DNA of 13,222 bases from positions 1 to 13,222 of the forward strand of contig MU621503.1 in assembly GCA_025399215.1 (NCBI GenBank), in the 5' to 3' direction. Origin of the DNA: Globomyces pollinis-pini (taxonomy: Eukaryota > Chytridiomycota > Chytridiomycetes > Rhizophydiales > Globomycetaceae). The notes under the pieces were generated by a model. The model ran no database searches and had not been told where the DNA came from. It saw only the letters and a program-made list of their open reading frames with translations. The first letter of the stretch is position 1. The number at the start of each line of letters is the position of its first letter. Shown here piece after piece: positions 1 through 7,079 of this stretch. A program made the translations under genes and the position numbers.

Positions 1-251
1 CCATCAACCCATGTTTTTCCATCTTGGAGTTTTTGAATTAGGTATGGTATGAATGGCTGATAAGTAACGTCTTTTAGATGGATTTCCATTTGGTTTTTGG
101 TTCTGTTCCATGCGATCTAATATTAGGAATCAAGATTTACCTTTGAGGGTTTAAACATAGGTAGATCAAAAGTATTGCAAAAATGGTCTACGGTATATTG
201 TTTTGGCAAACGCTTAAAGTTAATGCGTACCATGTATTTCGATTCGGACAT
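1..251 (-). CDS. Unidentified protein, N-terminal part, runs off the left edge
   Basis: The minus strand opens with an ATG at 251-249, gives about 37 codons beginning MSESKYMVRINFKRLPKQ, and then reaches in-frame TAA and TAG codons. Removing 117-140 as a 24-nt intron (starts GTAAAT, contains CCTAAT, ends ATTAG) preserves frame and opens a second exon to the window edge, including the stretch KDVTYQPFIPYLIQKLQDGK. The stops lie only inside the proposed intron, and both flanks read like ordinary protein. An alternative acceptor at about 103 changes frame and soon meets a stop. I do not recognise the family. The beta-alpha-beta look of the first 30 residues faintly suggests an RRM-like fold, which is a guess. 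The C-terminus is missing. Confidence 0.5.
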
Positions 252-433
252 TTGAAATGGAAGTGAAGAAAGTTGGAGATCTGATTTTTAAATGTTTCAA
301 TGGTTGAGCCTTCTTATTTAACACTGACATTCCTTTGTCACTGACATGACACAACGTGCCTCGAACTAAAGTTTTGATATCTTTTATCCTTCTTAAGTAT
401 GCTTTGAGTCTTTTTCAGGAATATATCAGTAAT

Positions 434-445
434 GCGCGCGAAAAA
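434..445 (-). promoter_or_regulatory. E2F/MBF-like site
   Basis: On the minus strand this reads TTTTTCGCGCGC, which contains the E2F-type core TTTCGCGC. It lies about 185 bp upstream of the minus-strand ATG at 251. The match is to a short consensus only, so function is inferred. Confidence 0.25.
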
Positions 446-507
446 TCAAACTAATCAATTCTGTCAACAGCAATAGATATATGGGTTTATTAATGATAAA
501 CCTTTGA

Positions 508-520
508 TCGCGTATCGCGA
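508..520. repeat. Short perfect inverted repeat TCGCG-TAT-CGCGA
   Basis: Two 5-bp CG-rich half-sites are separated by TAT. Such a dyad is unusual in this AT-rich surrounding and could be a dimeric transcription-factor site. It could equally be chance. Confidence 0.3.
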
Positions 521-614
521 CATGCCACTTGGTACCACCAAAAGCCACTAAATAATCTTCTAGAACAACAACCAATAAACAACTCGAACCACACAGTACA
601 CTGTTGTTGGGCTA

Positions 615-913
615 ATGAGTTCAACACACCCTCATTTTATTTTAAAAGAGGAATGAAATCATAAACAGATTGAACAAAACAAAAACAGAAGATTATCCAG
701 ATTTAGAAAAATGAATTGTTGATCAGAAAACAACAGAGAGAATTAGAAAAGCTCCAAAATCAAGCTGAATTAGAATATATCAAGGAAAAACAGTTAGAGA
801 AAAAGAAAGGATTGAATGGATATGAAAGTTTGATGGTTGAAGAACATATGTATTCCAATAAGGGATTAGATATGACTAAAACAGCTCAAGAATTAGAAGA
901 TGATTTCATGTGA
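615..913 (+). pseudogene. CCDC25: CCDC25/Jlp2-like gene remnant (C-terminal part) with two frame breaks
   Basis: Three reading frames in succession give the C-terminal half of the CCDC25/Jlp2 family (NFACT-R domain protein): a piece ending FILK (to about 647), then RNEIINRLNKTKTEDYPDLEK-type sequence at 649-711, then from about 713 a Lys/Glu/Gln-rich coiled coil ending GYESLM...SNKG...EDDFM. From memory, human CCDC25 has the same order: NEILNRLEKTK, FPDL, a charged coiled coil, SYSSLM, SSNQ and a terminal DEFM. The spacing between PDL and the YxSLM motif is nearly the same (39 versus 41 residues), so no exon is missing there. Each frame change equals one extra base, one near 648 and one in the A-run/TGA at 707-714. 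No GT donor lies between 649 and 714, so splicing cannot explain the second break. I find no NFACT-R N-terminal domain upstream to 252. A 5'-truncated pseudogene fits best. Sequencing error in the A-run could explain one shift but not the missing 5' half. Confidence 0.65.
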
Positions 914-1159
914 TTTGAATAAATTCAAAAACTGTTAAAGAATTGTTATTACAAGGTCCTTTTCAATAAACAGTAATTGAAAGTTTAGATCTGATCATCT
1001 TAAAAACAAATTTGAGCAGTGTACAATAAGCGTCTGATACGTAAGATACGAATAGTTTTGTTCTCAGTCTATTTATTCATCCATTAAATCCTTAGTTCAG
1101 TGGCTTCTGTACCCAAATATTCAATTAAAAATTTTCTCCTTCCTTTGTTCTTGGAGCGA

Positions 1160-3032
1160 ATGGATTTAAGAAAGTCCAGATTTCCTCGTCGAAATTGTTT
1201 ACTAAGTAGAAACAATCTGGTTGGCATTCAAATACTAAACTTTATATTGGCATCCATTCAAGTATTATCAACAAACTGCTTAATTTTAGGTAATTAAAAT
1301 CATCATTCATCATATAGATATATTTCTTTAATCGCAATCCATTGCTATGGGGTATCCAAGTATTTGGTTTAGTAGTTCTTTTATTCGGCATCGTAGCAGT
1401 TTACAAGTATGTATTATGCAAAAATTTAATTATAGATCATTACGAATACCAATTCTTATATTTATTTTATTATGGACATCGACTGTAATGTGTTATATTA
1501 TTGCATTGGCCATTTCATTAACATCCCCTCATTATTTTGAAAATATCGTTCCTTTAGCTGATAGAACTTCAAGTTCAATGGTCATTTGGGAATGGATTAG
1601 ACTCATCTTTGTTTTTATTATTCAATCATTGATTTTTATATTTACACTTAGTTATTATCATATGATTAACTCAAAATATACTGCTACCAAGAATTTATCA
1701 ATTGAAGGTTGGGATGAAACTTTTGGAATTCAAGAAGAATTCAATTCTCAAGCTGAATCATATAATGAAACCTATCCTTTATCAGTGATGGGACCACCAC
1801 CTAGGATAGTAACAGTGAAACCTGAAGGGGAAAGTGTGAAGTCAGAAACCGAACAACATAGTCCTGATCTTGAAGGTGAAACCAGAGTCAATGAAACGGA
1901 TTGGTGCCATTCTCCTAATCATAGTCCTATACGTGATCGTACCCATTCCCCAACAGTGGAGTCAATTCATTCGCCTATTCGAAGATGCTCTTCTCCCAAT
2001 GCTCAAAATACCCAAACTATTCATTCTACAGTTAGAGAATCAGATAATGTAATGCAAATTCACAAAGATTTACACACTAAACATTCACACATAACAGCGC
2101 TTGTAAATCCTAACACACACAAAATATCCACATCAAATAGTTCAGATTCAATTACCAATAAGACATCGCTTCAATCTTTAGCTGGTTCAAGTCCTTGCAC
2201 TCCTACTCAGGTGAACTTCCAAACAGAGTCCCCAAATATTCAGCAAACTACACCATCCAAAGCAAACGAATTCATCGATATGTCACCTTTAGAAGATCTG
2301 CATCAACCACAGCTAGATATGAACAATGCAGCACCATCTGTACATACCATAATCACAACTATTGAACTCCAAGAAGGTGACTCATCACAAAGCGAACGTG
2401 AGAGCATTAGAATTCTTCCTGAGGAATCCAAATCATATCAAGGTGCAATTGATATCAATGTTGCTCCTATCGACGATTCACAGACTTCTTTTTATACTGC
2501 TCAAAACAGTTTACCAAACGAATCGCAACTATCACAATCATACTATACTGCCCAAGATAGCTCTCCTGTCGATGATTCTCAGGATTCACTTGATATAGGT
2601 CAAGTTAGTATTGGAAATGAGTCACTCACATACCCTCAATTTAGCTTGCCAAATGAAGAATTACAATTATCGTCAAGCTATGAACCGTCTGAAAAATCTT
2701 TTAAATCGGACCATACCCCTACTAGACAACCTGCAGCAACTTCCCTCTACAGTTTCGAAGCACCACAACAGCCACCAACAAATAAGCATATTCTCCATCA
2801 AAAATTCCAACAAGAACCGATCGGCAGTATGGATTCCTATCACACTGCCATAGATGAATCGGAGTCGTCACAACAGAATATACAGACAGCGACAAATAAG
2901 CGTATCCTTCATCAAAGATTCCAACATCAAGAAAGTATGGATTCCTATCACACTGCTATAGGTGATTTGGAACCTTATCAACAGAGTAAGGTGTTGACTC
3001 TATCTCCTGAAAAACAACCAGAGTCATTGTAG
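1160..3032 (+). CDS. Membrane protein with 3-4 N-terminal helices and a long Ser/Thr/Gln-rich cytosolic tail
   Basis: Three exons: 1160-1289, 1361-1406 and 1436-3032, giving about 590 residues. The 71-nt first intron joins phase 1. The second, 1407-1435, is only 29 nt (GTATGT...TTTAATTATAG). Splicing joins three frames into one hydrophobic run, including VFGLVVLLFGIVAVYK. Membrane segments lie at about 22-58 (one long or two tight helices), 62-88 and 108-136. The remaining 450 residues are hydrophilic and low in complexity: an HSP/SSP cluster around 1910-2000, four S-[FY]-[YH]-T-A motifs and two imperfect 35-residue repeats near the C-terminus. The tail is rich in Ser-Pro sites, so proline-directed phosphorylation is likely (inference). 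The start is uncertain. The frame is open back to 1088 behind an acceptor-like ...CCTTAG, so an earlier exon is possible, and the unspliced ATG at 1347 is a poorer alternative because it loses the second hydrophobic frame. The helix count is too low for a GPCR unless the 5' end is incomplete. The family is not recognised. Confidence 0.7.
1290..1360 (+). other. Intron 1 of the 1160-3032 gene (71 nt)
   Basis: It starts GTAATT, contains a TTTAAT branch-like site and ends CCAAG. An acceptor 12 nt downstream (TTTAG at 1372) would keep frame and drop four residues. Confidence 0.55.
1407..1435 (+). other. Intron 2 of the 1160-3032 gene (29 nt)
   Basis: It has a GTATGT donor and the end TTTAATTATAG. 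Removal joins VAVYK to SLRIPILIF and keeps the hydrophobic segment in frame. Confidence 0.6.
2775..2990 (+). repeat. Two imperfect in-frame repeats coding NK(H/R)ILHQ(K/R)FQ...SMDSYHTAI
   Basis: Copy one covers about 2775-2880 and copy two about 2888-2990. Both DNA and protein are similar: TATGGATTCCTATCACACTG occurs in each. They lie at the C-terminal end of the long-tailed membrane protein and suggest a recent internal duplication. Confidence 0.75.
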
Positions 3033-3045
3033 AATTATTTTGCTA

Positions 3046-3051
3046 AATAAA
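3046..3051 (+). terminator. Polyadenylation signal AATAAA
   Basis: A canonical AATAAA lies 14 bases after the stop codon at 3030-3032 of the membrane-protein gene. Confidence 0.45.
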
Positions 3052-4467
3052 CGTAAAACATATGCTTCAATCAATTTTATCACGCACAATCACGTTGGAC
3101 AACTTCGGTCATCTGTTCATCCATTGACTTTGTCATGAACTCAAAGCAATTTAATCAATCTAATTGAAAAGAAAATTGAAATAGATTCAATTAATTCACA
3201 TTCTAAGTTCCACAGACACGTCTAAGAAACTTGTATAAACATATACTCTTTGATCTTGATATCAACCAGCAACTTCCCATCAACCTATGCAATACTTAAA
3301 AGAATGAATCGTTCCAATGAAAGCCAATGGCTGAGTCAACAGTGCCACAATCAACCAAAATGATCCATTCAAAATTGAAACTCAACATGACTATTGAATG
3401 ACGTGATTGAGAGCCAAGTACAATGACATGATGAGATCTACCAAACAAGAATCAACCACGTGTGAATAGGAAAAATGGGTGAATTGTTGGTGTGTGATTT
3501 ATGGGTTTTCAACATGTGGTAATTATGTCCAATGATGTGTGTGATGATCCATCAATATTGCAATATAGCAATATGAAATCAAAAGTGGTACGAATTGTAT
3601 TAAAAACTAGAATCAAAAATATGGTTGGATCCAAAGAACTCATCATATCAAAACTTGAAGGTAATATTGACATGCAAACAACAATCTTTTTGTTATCTGT
3701 TGCTTATTGATATAACAGTTCAAAAATTGTATTGATACAAAGTGCATGGCAAAAAGGGGTTTGGTGATGATGACTGATTTTATTTCAACATTCATGTGGA
3801 AATCAACCAACTCACAGAACAGCATGGTTCATCACACGATAAGGCTTATGGTTGACTGGTCCAAGTTCGAAAACATGTGGAAAGAACTATATGAAAATAG
3901 CACACTTGTGGTACAGAATGAAATTGATTATCAAAGTATTATGTTATAGAAGTTGATTGAAAATTTGATTGGTGTTTTTGGTAGTTATTTGTTCTGGGAG
4001 AGATTCATCGGATTAACAGAATATTTTCAATTGAATACAAATTTTGAATAAATGTTGATTAAGATTAAAAAGGACACAAAGTGGAAAACTGCCAAGTGGG
4101 TTGGTTAACGGGATATATGAAAGCGAATGAAAATTCGGAACAGACACAAAAGTGGATGAGTACCTAAACAGATTTGAGGCGGTAATGGAGCCAAATTGCT
4201 TGCTTGGCAAAACAACACGCCGAGAAAATGAACTGACAGCCAGTCAGTAACGGAAAATCGATTACCGAAAACCATATACAAGAGTAAGTTAAAGAAACCA
4301 TGTATGGGTGAAGCGAGAGTAGGAGAATGAAACAAAAGTGGGGTTTGTGGGATCGGAAAGTTCGGCCTACGAAAGAACAAGAAGACAGAACAAGTAGTAC
4401 AGAAACAAGTAACACAGACAACCCAGTAGGGACCCAAGAACGGAACTAGATAGAAGTAGGTGTGTTG
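3052..4467. other. Gene-free stretch
   Basis: No supported coding exon on either strand. Open frames of 60-70 codons at 3501-3710 and 3746-3949 have no family resemblance and read like translated AT-rich spacer. The part from about 4050 on is strongly purine-rich on the plus strand, which keeps several overlapping minus-strand frames open (up to 196 codons at 4105-4695). I take this as composition, not genes. A CACGTG E-box lies near 3457-3462, and a CAATAT motif is repeated three times around 3553-3575. Confidence 0.5.
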
Positions 4468-4821
4468 GTGGCTTTTCAAGTAGGGTTTTAAAAGAGTGGC
4501 ATTGAGTAAGTGGGGTGGTGGCTGGTGTGTTTGAGTTCCTGTAAAGATAGTGTTTAAGTTACTAGTGGTGTTTCGTGTAAGTTCGTTGTGATGTTTCGTG
4601 TCAATTAGTGGTTTATCAGTATCTTTTATTAAAGAACACCCTACAGTTGGCAATGAACTAATAATAGAACTTATCATCATAGCAATACGAGTCACATTAG
4701 TAATAATGTGAACCAGTAACTAGTTCATTTACCCACAGTCACGACTAGAACTGCCACTTTACCTAAAGATTAAATTACCAGCAACTTGAAGGTCAAGGCT
4801 TCATTTACTTTTTCTGTGGCT
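4468..4821 (+). promoter_or_regulatory. Scattered GTGGCT motifs upstream of the zinc-finger gene
   Basis: GTGGCT occurs at 4468-4473, 4518-4523 and 4816-4821, all on the plus strand. This is the core of the yeast Crz1 site GNGGC(G/T)CA, of which an exact copy follows at 4875-4882. Because the factor encoded downstream is Crz1-like, the cluster may serve self-regulation. This is inference from short motifs. Confidence 0.25.
4565..4601 (+). repeat. Direct repeat GTG(G/A)TGTTTCGTGT
   Basis: Two 14-nt copies (4565-4578 and 4588-4601) differ at one base. They lie in the region upstream of the zinc-finger gene. The role is unknown; a paired regulatory site is possible. Confidence 0.5.
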
Positions 4822-4874
4822 TGAGTCCAATTAGGAAATATCAGATGGCGTTACAGTTGGCTGGTTGCGGACAG

Positions 4875-4882
4875 GTGGCGCA
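4875..4882 (+). promoter_or_regulatory. Exact match to the Crz1 calcineurin response consensus
   Basis: GTGGCGCA fits GNGGC(G/T)CA, the site described for yeast Crz1, in all positions. It lies 47 bp before the start codon of the Crz1-like gene and directly before an upstream ORF. A TATA-like TTAAATA follows at 4889-4895. Confidence 0.35.
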
Positions 4883-4933
4883 ATGTCCTTAAATACTACC
4901 ATTCCACTAACACCTGAACCATCCAATAAATGA
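4883..4933 (+). promoter_or_regulatory. Upstream ORF of 16 codons whose stop overlaps the zinc-finger start codon
   Basis: ATG at 4883 opens a 16-codon frame (MSLNTTIPLTPEPSNK) that ends with TGA at 4931-4933. The main ATG is at 4930-4932, so stop and start overlap as ATGA. If the transcript begins upstream of 4883, the main protein would depend on leaky scanning or reinitiation. If transcription starts after the TTAAATA at 4889, the uORF is not present in the mRNA. Confidence 0.4.
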
Positions 4934-5436
4934 ATATTTCCGATTTACTCAACCCGTTGATTCCCGCTAGAATAAACAACACATCAACCATCCCATCCCA
5001 TAACAGCCCTCAAAACCTAAAGTACTTGAACATTGCTCCTGCTACTCTTACTCCTTCTTACCCCTCTCCAGAGTCAGTTATAAACAGCAGTTCTGCTACT
5101 TCCCCTAAATTACCAAACAAGAAATTCAAATGCCCTGAACAAGGATGTGACAAAGCTTTCACTAGAAAATACAACCTATCAGCTCACTTGAGATGTCATC
5201 GAAGTGAGAAACCTTACTCTTGCACTCAATGCCCTCTCAACTTTGCTAGAAAACATGATCTCTCTAGACATATTAAATCTATTCATGAATTGAAAAAATC
5301 ATTTGGGCCCTGCGCAACTTGTGGAGCTTACTTTACTAGATCAGATGCTCTGGCTAGGCATCTCAAAGTGGAACAGGAACGCTTACTCATTAGGTCCAAA
5401 TCATTTGATTTTAACCTGCATTCTTCTTCTTGTTAA
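4930..5436 (+). CDS. C2H2 zinc-finger transcription factor, Crz1/Prz1-like
   Basis: Single exon, 168 residues. Residues 1-62 are Ser/Thr/Pro/Asn-rich and probably disordered, starting MNISDLLNP. Finger 1 has C68, C73, H86 and H90; finger 2 has C98, C101, H114 and H119. Finger 3 has C128, C131 and H144 inside FTRSDALARHLKVE but lacks the normal last His. This order, including the noncanonical third finger with R(S/T)DAL(A/G)RH(F/L)K.E, is that of fungal Crz1/Prz1, factors that calcineurin dephosphorylates so they enter the nucleus and activate calcium/stress genes. The yeast proteins are several times longer. I see no clear PxIxIT calcineurin-docking motif, so calcineurin control is not shown. 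The Cys that follows H144 in yeast Crz1 is absent at that spacing. A shortened paralogue or a plain DNA-binding module is possible. Confidence 0.85.
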   Translation: MNISDLLNPLIPARINNTSTIPSHNSPQNLKYLNIAPATLTPSYPSPESVINSSSATSPKLPNKKFKCPEQGCDKAFTRKYNLSAHLRCHRSEKPYSCTQCPLNFARKHDLSRHIKSIHELKKSFGPCATCGAYFTRSDALARHLKVEQERLLIRSKSFDFNLHSSSC

Positions 5437-5731
5437 TATACTTGTTACTTTTACTTTATTTTCTTCAGTTTAGTCTAATGTATTGTGACATTTGGAGTTT
5501 TTAGTCTTCTTTACCCTGTCTTTAAGTGGTTTGGGCTTGATTAACTTCTTTGGTTTGGCTTTAATCAATCTCCTTGGTCATGAAACATCTTTGTGGTGGT
5601 CATTGTCCAAACGAATTGTATCCAAAGACATTAAGCGCATGAATGACATGCTCAACAGGCAAGTTCTATTGCTCTATATTCATTTTAAATATGAAAATCT
5701 CAACAAGATGAACTAAGTCAATGTGGTACTA
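5437..5731. other. 3' flank and spacer, no supported gene
   Basis: T-rich sequence follows the zinc-finger stop. A 74-codon frame at 5492-5716 lacks an ATG start and any family resemblance. Confidence 0.4.
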
Positions 5732-5980
5732 TCAATTATCTATGATCAACAAAATAATCGCTCTAAAACACTCATCAAAGCCAGCAAGAACAAATCTCTC
5801 ATCGCAGAAGCACTATGAAAACCCCATCTTACCTCTTCCATGCAGGTGATTAAAAATGGTTTGTACTATTCGGGGTTGTTCGCCGACTATTGTCCAAATG
5901 CATGCAGTGGCACTACCATTTGTAGCCACGACCCGTCCAGAACCGGAGCCCACCTTTGAACAACACCATTTTTTAATCAT
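5732..5980 (-). pseudogene. Possible CUB-like exon or gene remnant
   Basis: On the minus strand an ATG at 5980-5978 opens 55 codons that include GSGRVVATNGSATACIWTIV and QPRIVQTIFNHLHG, ending at TAG 5815-5813. In the same frame a further 26 codons continue (CFCDERFVLAGFDECF...) to TGA at 5734-5732. The order C-x-W-x-I, a hydrophobic strand ending in F, then C-x-(C/Y)-D-x-x-x-x-x-x-G resembles the core of a CUB domain, a secreted beta-sandwich adhesion module. About 5860-5960 is visibly richer in GC than the flanks. A good donor, AGAG|GTAAGA, lies just before the TAG, but the nearest acceptor makes a 20-nt intron and shifts frame, so I read the TAG as a premature stop. No signal peptide or further CUB strands are visible. 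It may be a remnant, or one exon of a gene whose other exons I cannot place. Confidence 0.3.
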
Positions 5981-6441
5981 GGTTAATCGGGATCTTGCAT
6001 GCTATTTCTATTTTTAATTCCGCTTCTGATTTTATTAAAAATTGTACTTGGCAAGGCGCTGTACAAAGATAATGAATGTCGCCTGCCGATTTCATCTACC
6101 CTTGACTTCCTCCTTATTATTCAATCCAAAAAAAAAAAAAAACTGCTAGAATTCAAACCATGCTTTGTATTAAATACCAACCAGTGTCTATGGATCTTCG
6201 TCCAAGAAGATCTTAATGTTAATTTTCACACACATTAGTCAAAACTTTTATGTCAACCATTAATAGCCGACGGTTATTTTTGGGTGAAGTCTGATATATT
6301 GACTTCGTTACAACAGGCTATTCAAATTTCCATAACCATGCAAATTACTAACAATAAATGCAAAACAAATGCAATCAAATCCATTTGCATCGAACATCGA
6401 AAATACTGATTATTAAACGAGCAAGTAAAAAATGTTTATAA
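5981..6441. other. Gene-free spacer with an A15 tract and a short inverted repeat
   Basis: 6128-6142 is a run of 15 A. No gene body that it could tail is recognisable upstream. GAAGTC at 6286-6291 pairs with GACTTC at 6301-6306 across a 9-base loop. Nothing coding is supported. Confidence 0.45.
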
Positions 6442-6936
6442 TCAATCAACTTTACAATTCGAAATGGAAACAGGAGTCCATTTCACAAAGCCATGTCCAC
6501 GATTGATACCTGCCCTTCCAAACAATCGTTCAAATGTAAAAGGATCCACATCGAAATGCGTGTAATAACCATTCCCCAATAACTGGCATTGATCAATCAC
6601 TCTAGTAAATGTTGTCGCATTACTGACCATATTATCTAATCGCACACAAGTATTACATTGTGGTGAATTCCAACTGACAAAATTTGCAGCAGTGACTCCT
6701 TGTCGAATCAATCGCTTCAAGTTAGAATGACCCATTGTCATCAAACCGTACTTCCCGTCGCTGCATGATATTTGATCTGTACGGGTATCTCCATCATACA
6801 TATGATAAGTTACATACCCGGTACTAAGTGCTGCTTTCATATACATCCCGGCTGGTGTTGGATTTGCAGATTTTTCTGATATCAACGACATTATTGGGGT
6901 TGCTAGTATCCAAGCGTTGAATATATAATGATTCAT
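6442..6936 (-). CDS. Secreted cerato-platanin-like (double-psi beta-barrel) protein
   Basis: Single exon, 164 residues. The N-terminus has a hydrophobic stretch (about 4-20), a modest signal peptide likely cut near 24-26. Residues 41-64 read VTYHMYDGD...ISCSDGKYGL, close to the cerato-platanin pattern VxYDxxYD...SVSCSDGxNGL. WNSPQCNTCVRL (89-100) matches its (W/Y)NSPNCGTCWxL, and VIDQC (113-117) its AID strand. C58, C94, C97 and C161 match the four conserved cysteines of the family; C117 is extra. HFDVDPFTFERL (127-138) and HGFVKWTPV also recall expansin/DPBB proteins. Cerato-platanins are small secreted fungal wall proteins that loosen or bind polysaccharide and are often sensed by hosts. 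No catalytic activity can be claimed. This protein is slightly longer than typical members (about 120 mature residues). The upstream gene on the same strand begins at 7624 and is transcribed separately. Confidence 0.75.
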   Translation of the reverse strand: MNHYIFNAWILATPIMSLISEKSANPTPAGMYMKAALSTGYVTYHMYDGDTRTDQISCSDGKYGLMTMGHSNLKRLIRQGVTAANFVSWNSPQCNTCVRLDNMVSNATTFTRVIDQCQLLGNGYYTHFDVDPFTFERLFGRAGINRGHGFVKWTPVSISNCKVD

Positions 6937-7079
6937 TATTTGTTTGTTGTGTTCTGTCAGAGTGAAAAGTTAATTCTTTCGCGTTTATACCTTGAATAAA
7001 CAACACAATTCAGATAGATGTATCTACTAAAGCATATCTTCTAAATATTTATTTATATAAATTAGGTTCATTAGTTTAG

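Larger units (their letters stand above)
252..614. other. Gene-free upstream region
   Basis: No coding exon is supported here. It is the upstream region of the minus-strand gene starting at 251 and lies before the CCDC25-like remnant on the plus strand. It holds two CG-rich sites listed separately (434-445 and 508-520), which stand out in otherwise AT-rich sequence. No TATA box is convincing. Confidence 0.5.

Noticed and set aside
1347..1435. ATG at 1347 as the start of the long plus-strand ORF
   Set aside because: The first 30 codons cross a well-formed 29-nt intron and an acceptor. The alternative frame through 1361-1406 is a clear membrane helix that joins correctly to both neighbours.
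3501..3949. Short plus-strand ORFs of 67-69 codons
   Set aside because: Translations are biased as expected for AT-rich spacer, with no motif, intron context or start environment that supports coding.
4105..4695. 196-codon minus-strand ORF
   Set aside because: It sits in a pyrimidine-rich strand with a second open frame overlapping, and the product is low in complexity with no family resemblance. Composition explains it.
5856..6017. 53-codon plus-strand ORF starting MVCTIRGCSP
   Set aside because: It overlaps the minus-strand CUB-like frame and has no signal peptide or family resemblance; one of the two must be a shadow, and the minus reading has recognisable motifs.
6128..6142. A15 tract as the tail of a retroposed element
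   Set aside because: No element body, target-site duplication or recognisable source transcript lies upstream. A simple repeat is enough.
5999..6238. 79-codon plus-strand ORF
   Set aside because: It reads through the A15 tract, has no family resemblance and lacks an ATG at its stated beginning.
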